Assembly: GCA_001725155.1 (NCBI GenBank)
Contig: MEFP01000010.1
Location: 1-64,000 of the forward strand
DNA from: Lysobacteraceae bacterium SCN 69-320
Lineage (GTDB): Bacteria > Pseudomonadota > Gammaproteobacteria > Xanthomonadales > Rhodanobacteraceae
Direction: 5' to 3'
Length of the DNA stretch: 64,000 nucleotides
Shown: positions 1 through 9,800 of the stretch, piece after piece
Layout of the letters: each line of letters starts with the position of its first letter
How positions within the stretch are numbered: the first letter of the stretch is position 1
The notes under the pieces: model-generated
The model's database searches: none
What the model was told of the DNA's origin: nothing
Seen by the model: the letters and a program-made list of their open reading frames with translations, nothing else
Program-made: the position numbers and the translations under genes

Positions 1-1
1 G

Positions 2-991
2 CTGACCGCGCCGCTGGTGCTGACCGACACCTTGTCGGCCAACCAGACCTTCGGCTCGGTCACGAGCGCCGGTGCGTATACCTGTACCGGTACGGTGCAG
101 TGCACCCTGCCGAGCGGTACCGCGCCGGGCACGTACGCGGTCAGCTACACCGCGACGGTCAACACGAATGCGACCGGTACCGTGGGCAACAGCGTCGCGG
201 CGACGGGCGGCGGCGGTTCCAATCCGCCGGACTGCACGAGCTGCGGCACGACGCATCCGCTCAATCCGGGCATCGTCGTCGTCAAGACGTCGAACCCGGC
301 CAGCGGCACGGCCGTCTCGGCCGGCCAGACGATCACCTACACGCTGACCGCGACCGTGGCCAATGCCGCGCTGACGGCACCGCTGGTGCTGTCCGACACC
401 CTGAGCGCGAACCAGACCTTCGGTTCCGTGACGAGTGCCGGTGCCTATACCTGTACGGGCACGGTGCAGTGCACCCTGCCGAGCGGTACCGCGCCGGGCA
501 CGTATGCCGTCAGCTACACCGCGACGGTCAACACGAACGCGACCGGCACGGTCGGCAACAGCGTCACGGCGACCGGCGGTGGCGGCAGCAATCCGCCGGA
601 CTGCACCACGTGCAGCACGACGCATCCGCTGAACCCGGCGATCCGCGTGGTCAAGAGCTCGAACCCGGCCAGCGGCGCGACCGTGACCCCGGGCCAGACC
701 ATCACCTATACGGTGACCGCGACCGTGGCCAACGCCGCGCTCACGAGCCCGCTGGTGCTGGCCGACACGATCAGCGCGAACCAGACCTTCGGTTCCGTGA
801 CGAGCGCCGGTGCCTACACCTGCACGGGCACGGTGCAGTGCACCCTGCCGAGCGGCACGGCGCCGGGCACGTATGCGGTCAGCTACACCGCGACGGTCAA
901 TGCGAACGCCACCGGTTCGGTCAGCAACGCCGTGACGGCGACGGGCGGCGGCGGCACGAATCCGCCGGACTGCACGAGCTGCAGCACGACG
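2..991 (+). repeat. 369-bp in-frame tandem repeats (DUF11 units)
   Basis: Repeat boundaries are easily placed at the HPL codons near 254, 623 and 992, giving an exact 369-bp (123-codon) period. One partial and two full units are present and differ mostly at scattered third positions. This indicates recent duplication or ongoing gene conversion, and makes copy number liable to change by recombination or to be collapsed in short-read assemblies. Confidence 0.9.
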
Positions 992-2287
992 CATCCGCTG
1001 CAGGCCGACGTACGCATCGTCAAGACGCTGAGCAGCGAAAGCGGCAGCGTGGCCGGCGTGGCCGAGCCGGGTGAAACGCTGGTCTACACGATCACGTTGA
1101 GCAACAGCGGCGGCGCGGCGGCGACGAATGTCGGCGTGGTCGATCCGCTGGATGCGAACGTCGTGTTCGTCAGCGCGACCAACGGCGGCAGCCTGAGCGG
1201 CAGCACCGTGACCTGGTCGGGTCTGACGGTTGCGGCCGGCGGCAGCCTCGCCCTCAACGTCACCGTGACCGTGGCCAATCCGCTGCCGGCCGGCATCACG
1301 CAGATCGCCAATCTCGCCTACGAGAGCGGCACCACGCCGCCGATCTGCAGCAGCACGCCGGTTCCGCCGGAATGCGTGACGATTCCGACCGCACCCAACC
1401 TCGCCGTGACCAAGGCACTCAGCGGCGAAAGCGGTGCGCAGCCCGGCGTGGCCGAACCCGGCGAGACGCTGACCTACACGATCACGTTGAGCAACACCGG
1501 CGGCACGGCGGCGGCGAACGTCGGCGTCAGCGACCGCATCGACGCGAACACCACCTTCGTCAGCGCCGACAACGGCGGCGCCTTCGCCGCCGGCGTGGTC
1601 ACCTGGAGCGGCCTGTCGGTGCCTGCCGGCGGTACGGTGCAGCTGACGGTCGTCGTGCAGGTCGCCAACCCGATCGCGCTCGGCGTGACGCAGATCGCGA
1701 ACGTCGCCTACCTGACCGGCACGACGCCGCCGGCCTGCCCGCCGGCCGGTCCGGAGTGCGTGCTGACGCCGACCGAGCAGTCGCCGCGTCTGCAGGTGAC
1801 CAAGACCGTCAACGTGACGTCGGTCTCTGCCGGCGGCACTGCGGCCTATACGGTCACCGTGGCCAACGTCGGCGTGATCCCGGCCAGCAACGTCGTCATC
1901 GACGATCCGTTCCCGGCCGGCATCATCGGCTTCATCTGGACCTGCTCGGGCACCGGTGGCGCCGTCTGTCCGGTCGCCAGCGGAACGGGCGCGCTGCACC
2001 AGACCGTGCCGCAGCTGCCGGTCGGCGGAACCCTGATCTACGCGATCAACGCGCAGATCGCGGCTACCGCCAGCGGCAGCCTGCTCAACACGGTCTCGGT
2101 GTCGCCGTCGTCGAACACGGTCTGCATGCCGTCCGGCCAGCCGGGCCCGTGCAATGCCTCGGTGCCGCTGGTCGTACTGGGCAGCGCGCCGGTGCCGGCG
2201 CCGGCGCTGGGCTGGTTCGCGATGCTGCTGATGATGCTGGGCCTCGGCGCCGTGGCCTGGCGCCAGCACGCGCGGCGCATCAGCTGA
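2..2287 (+). CDS. DUF11-repeat surface protein, 3' part only
   Basis: The 5' end lies outside the window; the frame is open from base 2. At least 761 residues are visible. Three near-identical 123-residue DUF11-type units (VVKTSNP ... TYAVSYTATVN ... NPPDCT) are followed by two related units of about 128 residues (PGETLVYTITLSN) and one divergent unit. The protein ends in PVPAPALGWFAMLLMML plus an RRIS tail: a Pro-rich lead, one membrane helix and a basic end, resembling IPTL-CTERM sorting tails. DUF11 units are Ig-like modules of large surface or adhesin-like proteins. The likely role is a cell-surface stalk; the ligand is unknown. Confidence 0.88.
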   Translation: MTAPLVLTDTLSANQTFGSVTSAGAYTCTGTVQCTLPSGTAPGTYAVSYTATVNTNATGTVGNSVAATGGGGSNPPDCTSCGTTHPLNPGIVVVKTSNPASGTAVSAGQTITYTLTATVANAALTAPLVLSDTLSANQTFGSVTSAGAYTCTGTVQCTLPSGTAPGTYAVSYTATVNTNATGTVGNSVTATGGGGSNPPDCTTCSTTHPLNPAIRVVKSSNPASGATVTPGQTITYTVTATVANAALTSPLVLADTISANQTFGSVTSAGAYTCTGTVQCTLPSGTAPGTYAVSYTATVNANATGSVSNAVTATGGGGTNPPDCTSCSTTHPLQADVRIVKTLSSESGSVAGVAEPGETLVYTITLSNSGGAAATNVGVVDPLDANVVFVSATNGGSLSGSTVTWSGLTVAAGGSLALNVTVTVANPLPAGITQIANLAYESGTTPPICSSTPVPPECVTIPTAPNLAVTKALSGESGAQPGVAEPGETLTYTITLSNTGGTAAANVGVSDRIDANTTFVSADNGGAFAAGVVTWSGLSVPAGGTVQLTVVVQVANPIALGVTQIANVAYLTGTTPPACPPAGPECVLTPTEQSPRLQVTKTVNVTSVSAGGTAAYTVTVANVGVIPASNVVIDDPFPAGIIGFIWTCSGTGGAVCPVASGTGALHQTVPQLPVGGTLIYAINAQIAATASGSLLNTVSVSPSSNTVCMPSGQPGPCNASVPLVVLGSAPVPAPALGWFAMLLMMLGLGAVAWRQHARRIS

Positions 2288-2295
2288 CGGCGGAC

Positions 2296-2323
2296 ATCGC
2301 CCGCCGCGCATGCGGCGGGCGAT
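2296..2323. terminator. 12-bp hairpin just after the DUF11 gene
   Basis: A perfect 12-bp inverted repeat with a GCAT loop starts 9 bases after the stop codon. It has no T-tract, so it may be a processing or pausing hairpin working with the terminator at 2409. Confidence 0.5.
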
Positions 2324-2408
2324 GCCTCAGCTGTCCGGCAAGTGGATATTTGTAAAAAAAGAGACGGTTTGCCGGCGGTCCGCCCGCGGCGGCCGTTGCG
2401 GAACAAAG

Positions 2409-2445
2409 AAAACCCGGCGCCCGTGGCAGGCGTCGGGTTTTTTTT
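2409..2445. terminator. Bidirectional Rho-independent terminator
   Basis: A 13-bp stem with one mismatch (AAAACCCGGCGCC / GGCGTCGGGTTTT) and a 7-nt loop is followed by eight Ts, and preceded by an A-rich run on the other side. It lies between convergent genes (DUF11 protein on +, carboxylase on -) and can serve both. Confidence 0.85.
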
Positions 2446-2660
2446 GTCTTTTGTCGCTCGATGATGTCGCGGTCAGGAATTCGATCGCCGCAAGGTCGTC
2501 TCGGCCAGGTACGGAATGCACCTTGGGGCAGGGCCTGAAACAGGGCAGAAGCCGAGGTCTGTTGCGGCAAGCGATGTTCGGCGCGCCGTTCCCGGCGCAT
2601 GCGCATCGTTGGAGACAGGCCGGCGCGTTCCCGGTGCTTCTCCGGACGCTCTCTCCGAGG

Positions 2661-2678
2661 CCCGCTCGGGAGAGCGGG
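2661..2678 (-). terminator. Small hairpin downstream of mccB
   Basis: A 7-bp GC-only stem (CCCGCTC/GAGCGGG) with a 4-nt loop sits 46 bases past the carboxylase stop. There is no T-tract; weak candidate. Confidence 0.3.
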
Positions 2679-2723
2679 TGTCGCGGCGAATTCGCGGGGC
2701 GCGTGCCGCTGGCCCGCGTCGGG

Positions 2724-4331
2724 TTACATGCGGAACACGCCGTAGCGCTGCGGTTCTATCGGTGCATTCAGGCTCGCCGAGATCGCGAGGCCGAGCACGC
2801 GACGCGTGTCGGCCGGGTCGATGACGCCGTCGTCCCAGAGGCGCGCGCTGGCGTAGTAGGGGTGACCCTGGCGTTCGTACTGGGCGCGGATCGGCGACTT
2901 GAACGCTTCCTCTTCCTCGGCGCTCCAGGTCGTGCCGGCCGCTTCGAGGCCGTCGCGGCGCACGGTCGCGAGCACCGAGGCGGCCTGTTCGCCGCCCATC
3001 ACGCTGATGCGCGCGTTCGGCCACATCCACAGGAAGCGCGGCTGATAGCCGCGGCCGCACATGGCGTAATTGCCGGCGCCGAAGCTGCCGCCGATGATCA
3101 CGGTGAACTTCGGCACGTGCGAGCAGGCCACGGCGGTCACCATCTTGGCGCCGTCCTTGGCGATGCCGGCGTTCTCGTACTTGCGGCCGACCATGAAGCC
3201 GGTGATGTTCTGCAGGAACACCAGCGGAATGTTGCGCTGGTTGCACAGCTCGATGAAGTGCGCGCCCTTGAGCGCCGACTCGGCGAACAGGATGCCGTTG
3301 TTGGCGACGATGCCGACCGGATAACCGTGGATGTGGGCGAAGCCGCAGACCAGGGTCTTGCCGTAGCGCGCCTTGAATTCCTGAAGCTCTGACCCGTCCA
3401 CGATGCGCGCGATGATCTCGCGGATGTCGAACGGCCGGCGCGTGTCGGCCGGAACGATGCCGTAGAGATCTTCGGCGGCGTAAGCCGGCTCGCGCGGTGC
3501 GGTCACGGCGACCGGCAGCTGCTTGCGCCGGTTCAGGTGCCTGACGATGTCGCGCGCGATCGCGAGGGCATGGGCGTCGTTCTCGGCGAAATGGTCGGCC
3601 ACGCCCGAGACGCTCGTATGCACGTCGGCACCGCCGAGAGATTCGGCGTCGACGATCTCGCCGGTCGCCGCCTTCACGAGCGGCGGGCCGCCGAGGAAGA
3701 TCGTGCCCTGTTCCTTGACGATGATGGTCTCGTCGCACATGGCCGGCACATACGCACCGCCGGCCGTGCACGAGCCCATGACGACGGCGATCTGCGCCAG
3801 GCCCAGGCCGCTCAGGCGCGCCTGGTTGTAGAAGATGCGGCCGAAATGTTCCTTGTCCGGAAATACCTCGTCCTGCAGCGGCAGGAATGCGCCGCCGGAA
3901 TCGACCAGATAGATGCAGGGCAGGCGGTTCTCCAGCGCGACTTCCTGCGCGCGCAGGTGTTTTTTCACCGTCATCGGGAAATAGGTGCCGCCCTTGACCG
4001 TCGCGTCGTTGGCCACGACGACGACTTCCTGGCCGTGTACGCGGCCTATGCCGGTGATGACGCCGGCGCAGGGCGCCGCGTCGTCGTACATGCCGTGGGC
4101 GGCCAGCGGCGACAGTTCCAGGAACGGCGAGCCCGGGTCGAGCAGCGCGCGTATGCGCTCGCGCGGCAGCAGCTTGCCGCGCTCGGTGTGCTTGCTGCGC
4201 GCCTTCTCGCCGCCGCCGAGCGCGACGCGCGCCATCTGCGCCTGCAGATCCTCGACCGCGGCGCGCAGCTGCGCCGCATTGGCCTGGAATTCGGGACTGC
4301 GGGAATCAATCTTGGATTCAAGTTGCGTCAT
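2724..4331 (-). CDS. mccB: Methylcrotonyl-CoA carboxylase, carboxyltransferase (beta) subunit
   Basis: A 535-residue acyl-CoA carboxylase beta subunit, the usual length for MccB/LiuB. It transfers carboxyl from biotin to 3-methylcrotonyl-CoA in leucine breakdown. Visible marks are the N-terminal [21 protein letters not shown] segment, the crotonase-fold glycine-rich loops ([42 protein letters not shown]) and the second-domain motif [31 protein letters not shown] and the [12 protein letters not shown] loop favour methylcrotonyl- over propionyl-CoA carboxylase. The biotin subunit MccA is not in the window. The isovaleryl-CoA dehydrogenase that makes its substrate precursor is 8 kb away on the same strand, so the pathway is split rather than one operon. 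Confidence 0.93.
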   Translation of the reverse strand: MTQLESKIDSRSPEFQANAAQLRAAVEDLQAQMARVALGGGEKARSKHTERGKLLPRERIRALLDPGSPFLELSPLAAHGMYDDAAPCAGVITGIGRVHGQEVVVVANDATVKGGTYFPMTVKKHLRAQEVALENRLPCIYLVDSGGAFLPLQDEVFPDKEHFGRIFYNQARLSGLGLAQIAVVMGSCTAGGAYVPAMCDETIIVKEQGTIFLGGPPLVKAATGEIVDAESLGGADVHTSVSGVADHFAENDAHALAIARDIVRHLNRRKQLPVAVTAPREPAYAAEDLYGIVPADTRRPFDIREIIARIVDGSELQEFKARYGKTLVCGFAHIHGYPVGIVANNGILFAESALKGAHFIELCNQRNIPLVFLQNITGFMVGRKYENAGIAKDGAKMVTAVACSHVPKFTVIIGGSFGAGNYAMCGRGYQPRFLWMWPNARISVMGGEQAASVLATVRRDGLEAAGTTWSAEEEEAFKSPIRAQYERQGHPYYASARLWDDGVIDPADTRRVLGLAISASLNAPIEPQRYGVFRM

Positions 4332-4762
4332 GCCCAGCTCCGGGGTCGGACGAAGGCGCGCATGAGATCACAGCGCGCCAGCAATGGGAAATCACGCCCG
4401 GCCGTGCATCAGGTCGGCGCGCGGCGGTCGGCGGGAAGCATCGCTACGGTCGGCGTGGCAACGCAACCGACGGTCCCGCGGGCCATGCCGGCGTGCCGTC
4501 ACGGCGAGCGCGCGGCCGAAGCCGCCGCAACGCGTCGGCGCGGTGGCCGCCGTCCGGCCGGGCGATGTGGCGAGCGCGTTGCCGCCGGCGGTACGCAGCG
4601 CCGGTGCGGCCTGATCACGGTACCGTTTCCCGGCGGCAGGTCGGCGTTCGCGACATGCACCGGGCCGGGCGCTTTCGTTTCCGGACCGCTGTGCGGCGGC
4701 GTCATGGCGCCGCGGGTCGTCGTGGGGCCGCTCGCAGTGGCGTGTTCCTGCGCCGAAAAGCA
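4332..4762. other. Non-coding or unassigned stretch
   Basis: About 430 bases between mccB and the downstream hairpin of the next gene. All frames give only Arg/Ala/Pro-rich translations typical of GC-rich shadow frames; no ribosome site plus recognisable protein was found. The part next to 4331 must hold the mccB promoter. Confidence 0.5.
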
Positions 4763-4786
4763 AACCGGCCGCGAAAGCGGCCGGTT
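4763..4786 (-). terminator. Terminator of the helical-repeat lipoprotein gene
   Basis: A perfect 10-bp stem (AACCGGCCGC/GCGGCCGGTT) with a GAAA/TTTC tetraloop. On the minus strand it is followed by TTTGCTTTT. It lies 23 bases after the stop codon of the minus-strand gene. Confidence 0.8.
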
Positions 4787-4809
4787 CGTTGCGATGCCTG
4801 AGGCGGGGC

Positions 4810-5253
4810 TCAGTCCTTCTTGACGGCTTCCTTGGCCGCTTCCTTGGCCTGCACCGCGGTGTCCTTGACTTCCTGGCCGACGGCCTTGGCGCCTTCCTTG
4901 ATCTCGTGACCGGCGGCGACGGCGCCGTCCTTGATCTGCTGGCCGACTTCCTTGGCGCCTTCCTTGACCTCGCTGGCGCCGTCCTTGATGGCCTGGCCGG
5001 CGTCGCTGGTCATGGTGCTGATCTTGTCGCCGGCGTCGCCGGCGGCCGACTTGACCTCGGTGGCGGCGTCCTTGACGGCTTCCTTGGTCGTCGAGACGGC
5101 TTCGGCGGCGGTCTTCTTGGCTTCCTCGATCTTCTGCGCGGCCGCCTGCTTGGCGGCGTCGGCCTGCTGCTGGGCGGCCTGCTTGTCCTGCGCGCTGCAG
5201 GCGGCGAGGCCGGCGATCAGGGCCAGACTCAATACGGCATGGTGCAGTTTCAT
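4810..5253 (-). CDS. Lipoprotein with LEA-like amphipathic helical repeats
   Basis: 147 residues. The start chosen (MKLHHAV) follows a strong GGAGGAGG site 6 bases upstream. The signal peptide ends in the lipobox LAAC, so the product is probably lipidated. The rest is almost entirely Ala/Lys/Glu/Asp-rich with imperfect 11-residue periodicity (KIEEAKKTAAEAV, KEAVKDAATEVKSAAGDAG, KDGASEVKEGAKEVGQQIK). This resembles group-3 LEA proteins and bacterial desiccation- or osmotic-stress lipoproteins. It is followed by its own terminator and is probably monocistronic. A periplasmic or membrane-protective role is inferred; no enzymatic motif is present. Confidence 0.8.
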   Translation of the reverse strand: MKLHHAVLSLALIAGLAACSAQDKQAAQQQADAAKQAAAQKIEEAKKTAAEAVSTTKEAVKDAATEVKSAAGDAGDKISTMTSDAGQAIKDGASEVKEGAKEVGQQIKDGAVAAGHEIKEGAKAVGQEVKDTAVQAKEAAKEAVKKD

Positions 5254-5410
5254 TGCGGGTTCCTCCTCCAGGGATCGGTAGCGCGGCAGTATTGAGCCGG
5301 CAGCGGACTCAGGCAAGCGTGTGCTTTGTGAGAATGTGTATTCGGCGCGGCCGCAGCGCGCCGCGGGCGGCGCGCTGCGGCCGGACCCGGTCCGGCTGGC
5401 GGAGAAGTTC

Positions 5411-6589
5411 TCAGACCAGTTCGACGGCGATCGCGGTCGCTTCGCCGCCGCCGATGCACAGCGAGGCGACGCCGCGCTTGAGGCCGCGGTTCTTGAGCGC
5501 GTGGATCAGGGTAACGACGAGGCGCGCGCCGCTGGCGCCGATCGGGTGGCCGAGCGCGCAGGCGCCGCCGTTGACGTTGAGCTTGTCGTGCGGGATGCCG
5601 AGTTCGCGCATCGGCGCCATCGCGACGACGGCGAAGGCCTCGTTGACTTCGAACAGGTCGACATCGGCGACGTTCCAGCCGGCCTTCTTCAGCACGTTGG
5701 AAATCGCCGTGACCGGCGCGGTCGTGAACCACTGCGGCTCCTGCGCGTGCGTCGCGTGGGCGACGATGCGCGCGAGCGGCGCGAGACCGCGGCGCGCGGC
5801 TTCGTCGGCGCTCATCAGCACGGTGGCTGCCGCGCCGTCGGAAATGCTCGAGGAGCTGGCCGCGGTGATCGTGCCGTTTTCCTTGCGGAAAGCCGGCTTC
5901 AGCGAGGCGATCTTGCTGACGTCGCACTTGGACGGCTGTTCGTCGGTGGCGTATTCCACTTCGCCCTTGCGCGTGGCGACCTTGACCGGAACGATCTCGG
6001 CGGCGAACGCGCCGCCGGCCTGGGCGGCCAGCGCGCGGCGCACGGTCTCGGCGGCGTAGGCGTCCTGTTCCTCGCGCGTGAAGTGGTATTTGTCGGCGCA
6101 CTGTTCGCCGAACACGCCCATGGCCTTGCCGTCGTAGGGATTGGTCAGGCCGTCCCAGGCCATGTGGTCGACCGCCTCGAAATTGCCGTAGCGGTTGCCG
6201 CTGCGCGAATTCGGGAGCATGTGCGGCGCGTTGGTCATCGACTCCATGCCGCCGGCGACGGCGACCGTCGTCGAACCGGCCTTGATCGCGTCGTGGGCCT
6301 GCATGATGGCCTTCATGCCCGAGCCGCAGACCTTGTTGATCGTGGTGCAGGCCGTCGCGGCCGGCAGGCCGGCGGCCAGCGCCGCCTGGCGTGCGGGTGC
6401 CTGGCCGAGATTGGCCGGCAGCACGCAGCCCATGATGACTTCGTCGACGTCGTTCGCGCCGACGCCGGCGTGTTCGAGCGCGGCCTTGATGGCGGCGGCG
6501 CCGAGGGTCGGCGTCGGAACGCCGCTGAACTGACCGAGGAAGGAACCGATGGCCGTGCGCTTGGCGCCGACGATGACGATATCGGACAT
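5411..6589 (-). CDS. Acetyl-CoA acetyltransferase (thiolase)
   Basis: 392 residues, the normal size for a degradative or biosynthetic thiolase II. It condenses two acetyl-CoA, or cleaves acetoacetyl-CoA. The nucleophile Cys88 lies in NKVCGSGMKA, the catalytic His in NGGACALGHPIGASGAR near residue 349, and the second Cys in CIGGGEATA near the C-terminus. The start at MSDIVIVGAK is the standard thiolase N-terminus; the frame stays open for kilobases upstream but that part is antisense to the sensor kinase. Its position near leucine-degradation genes fits the acetoacetate end of that pathway; a PHB-synthesis role (PhaA) is also possible. Confidence 0.93.
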   Translation of the reverse strand: MSDIVIVGAKRTAIGSFLGQFSGVPTPTLGAAAIKAALEHAGVGANDVDEVIMGCVLPANLGQAPARQAALAAGLPAATACTTINKVCGSGMKAIMQAHDAIKAGSTTVAVAGGMESMTNAPHMLPNSRSGNRYGNFEAVDHMAWDGLTNPYDGKAMGVFGEQCADKYHFTREEQDAYAAETVRRALAAQAGGAFAAEIVPVKVATRKGEVEYATDEQPSKCDVSKIASLKPAFRKENGTITAASSSSISDGAAATVLMSADEAARRGLAPLARIVAHATHAQEPQWFTTAPVTAISNVLKKAGWNVADVDLFEVNEAFAVVAMAPMRELGIPHDKLNVNGGACALGHPIGASGARLVVTLIHALKNRGLKRGVASLCIGGGEATAIAVELV

Positions 6590-6817
6590 GAATCTCTCCG
6601 GGTAACGTGAAAGAGGGGCGGAACGAGCGGTGCCGGGGCGCCGAACCGCCCGATTATGCGCCGGCCTGTTGCGCTGCGGCAATTGAACGGCGGCCGTTGC
6701 AGCGGGTTGCGTACGGTACTGGCGGAAGCGGCCGCAAATCCGGCGGAATTCGCCGCCGCCGCGACCGGAAATGCGGCATCGGTTGTGCCGTTGCAAGGTC
6801 GCCGCTAGCCTCGCGGC

Positions 6818-9800
6818 ATGCGCGGCAGGGGGAGAATACGCGTGGACTGGCGCTGGCCGGAGCGAGCTCGGCGGTTCGTGGTCGCGTTGCTGGCGACAGC
6901 CGGCCTGCTGACCGCTCCCGTGCTGCGCGCCGACGACGCGCCGGGCGTCGACACGGTGCGCTTTCGCACCTTCAGCACCGAGGACGGCCTGTCCCAGGCC
7001 ACGGCGCGTGCGATCGCCCAGGACAGCAACGGCTTTCTCTGGATCGGCACGCAGGACGGCCTGAACCGCTTCGACGGCCACGGCTTCAAGGTCTATCGCC
7101 ACGACCGCGCCGACCGCTGGTCGCTGGCGCAGAACCACGTCTGGGCGATACAGCCCGAGCGCGACGGCGGTCTCTGGATCGCGACCCAGGGCGGCGGGCT
7201 CGGTCGCTACGATCCGGATCTGGACCGCTTCGACAATTTCCTCGCCGATCCCGCGCGCAGCGATGCGCTGGCCGCCAATCACGTGACCGCGCTGCTGCTG
7301 GACCGGCGCGAGCGGCTCTGGGTCGCCAGCGTGGCCGGCCGGCTGCAGTGGTTCGACCGCGAGCAACGCCGCTTCAGCGACCTGCCGCTCGGCGCGCTGC
7401 CGGCGCTGCGCATGGTCCGCGCGATGCTGCAGGCGCGCGACGGCAGCGTCTGGCTCGGCACGCACGAAGGTCTGCTGCATCTGAGCGAGGACGGCGCCGT
7501 GCGCCTGCCGTTGCCGGCCGAACTGGAGCGTCTGGACGTGTTCGCGCTGGCGCAGGCCGCCGACGGCAGCATCTGGACAGGCACGGCCGATGCGGGCGCG
7601 CTGCAGATCGGCGCCGACGGTCAGGTGCTGCAGCGCCTGCGTCACGATATTTCCGCCGCGCCCGGCGACAGCCTGCCCGACGACGCCGTGCGCGGCCTGC
7701 TGCCTGACGCCGACGGCAATGTCTGGATGACCGGCTCCAACCGCGGCCTGATGTACTACGACGCGGCGCAACGGCATTTCTCGCTGTATGCGCACAACGA
7801 GCGCGACTACTCCATCGCCGGCAACCGGCTCTGGGGCCTGCTGCGCGAGCGCAGCGGCCTGCTCGTCGTCGGTTCCTGGGCCAACGGCTTCAGCATCCAC
7901 GATCCGCGCACGCGTGCCTTCACCCAGGTCGACGCCGTCGCCGGCGATCCGCGCGCCTTGCCGTCGCGGCCGGTGCTGGCCGTACACGCGGATGCCGACG
8001 GCACGCTGTGGGTCGGTCTCATCGACGGCGGCGGCCTGGTGCATTTCGATCTGCAGCGCGGTGTGCTGCGCCGCTATGCGCACGATCCGGCCGATCCGGG
8101 TTCGCTGTCGCACAATTTCGTGCAGTCGCTGACGCGTGGCCGCGACGGCAGCCTGTGGGTCGCCACGGTCGGCGGCGGCCTGAATCGCCTGCGTCCCGGC
8201 AGCGAGCGCTTCGAGCATTACCGTCATGACCCGGCCGATCCGGGCAGTCTCGCCGCCGATGCGCTGGTGTTCGTCGACGAGGATTCCGCCGGCACCGTCT
8301 GGGTCGGCACGCTCGATCACGGCCTCGACGAGCTGTGCGCCGGCTGCGACCGCTTTCGCCATCACGTGCACGATCCGGCCGATCCGGCCAGCCTCGCCGG
8401 CGACACCGTCAACGGCGTGCTGGAGACCCGCCGCGGCGCGTTCTATCTGGCCTACCGCTCGGCCGGGCTCGGGCGGCTGGACCGCGCCAGCGGTCGCACC
8501 GAGAGCCTGCGCGCGCGCGACGGCGATGCGCGGGGACTCGGCAGCGATTCGATCTCGGCGCTGCACGAGGATCGCCAGGGACGTATCTGGGTCGGCATGC
8601 AGGGCGGCGGTGTCGCGCTGCTCGACGACGAGCAGGCCGCGACGCCGACCTTCCGCGTGTTCGGCACGCACCAGGGCCTGGCCGCCGACGCGGTCGGCGA
8701 GATCGCCGAGGATCGCCGCGGACACATCTGGGTCAGCACCACGGTCGGCATCAGCCGCATCGACCCGGTCTCGGGACAGATCCTCAACTTCGGCCGCCGC
8801 GACGGCACCCTGTCGCGCGGCTACTGGGCACGCTCGATGGCGCAGCTGCCCGACGGGCGCGTCGCCTTCGGCGGTCTGGACGGCATGACCGTCGTCGATC
8901 CGGCTGCCGTGGATCCGGCGCCCGCGCAGCCGCCGGTCGTGACCAGCCTGCTGCTCAACAACGTGCCGGTCGCGCTGCGCTGGCGCGATGCGCAATCGCC
9001 GCTGCGCCGCAGCCTCGTGCGCGGCGGCGTGGTGGAACTGGCCTACGACGCCGACAACGTGACGTTCGAGTTCGTCTCGCCGTATTTCTCCGGCGCCGAG
9101 TCGCTGCACTACGCCTATCGCCTCGACGCGCACGACGCGCAGTGGATCGAGGCCGACCATCGTCGCCGCTACGCGACCTATACCGATCTGCCGGCCGGCG
9201 ACTACCGCCTGCACGTGCGCGTGCGCCGCGACGGCCAGGACTGGCTGGAGCAGCAGGGCACGGTGAGCATCGTCGTCGGCGCTGCGCCATGGGCCTCGCC
9301 GCTGGCGTTTCTGCTGTATGCGGCGGCGGCCGGTCTGGCCGTCCTGCTGCTGCTGCGTCGCATGCGCCAGGCGCGCCGTGCGCGCGAGCAGGTGCAGGAG
9401 CGCATACAGCTCAGCGAGGAACGCCTGAAGCTGGCCCTGACCGGCAGCGGCAGCGAACTCTGGGACATCGACCTGGCCAGTGGACGCATGGTGCGCGAGA
9501 ACCGCATGGAGCATGTGGCCGCGACGGCCGATGCCGCCGAGCAGACCCTGGCCGGCTTCCGTCCGTTCGTGCATCCCGACGACCTGGCCGCATTCGAGGC
9601 CGCGCTGGCCGCGCATCTGCGCGGCGACAGCAGCGTGTTCGAAGCGAGCTACCGCACGCCGGATCGCACCGCCGACTGGGTCTGGCTGCTGACCCGTGGC
9701 CGCATCGTCGATCGCGACGCCGCCGGCCGCGCGCTGCGCATGAGCGGCATCACCCAGGACATCACTGCGCTCAAGCGCGCCGAAGAGGCGCTGCGCGCAT

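Noticed and set aside
4384-4801. Several overlapping small frames between mccB and the lipoprotein gene
   Set aside because: All frames are equally open in this GC-rich stretch and none has protein-like hydrophobic patterning.
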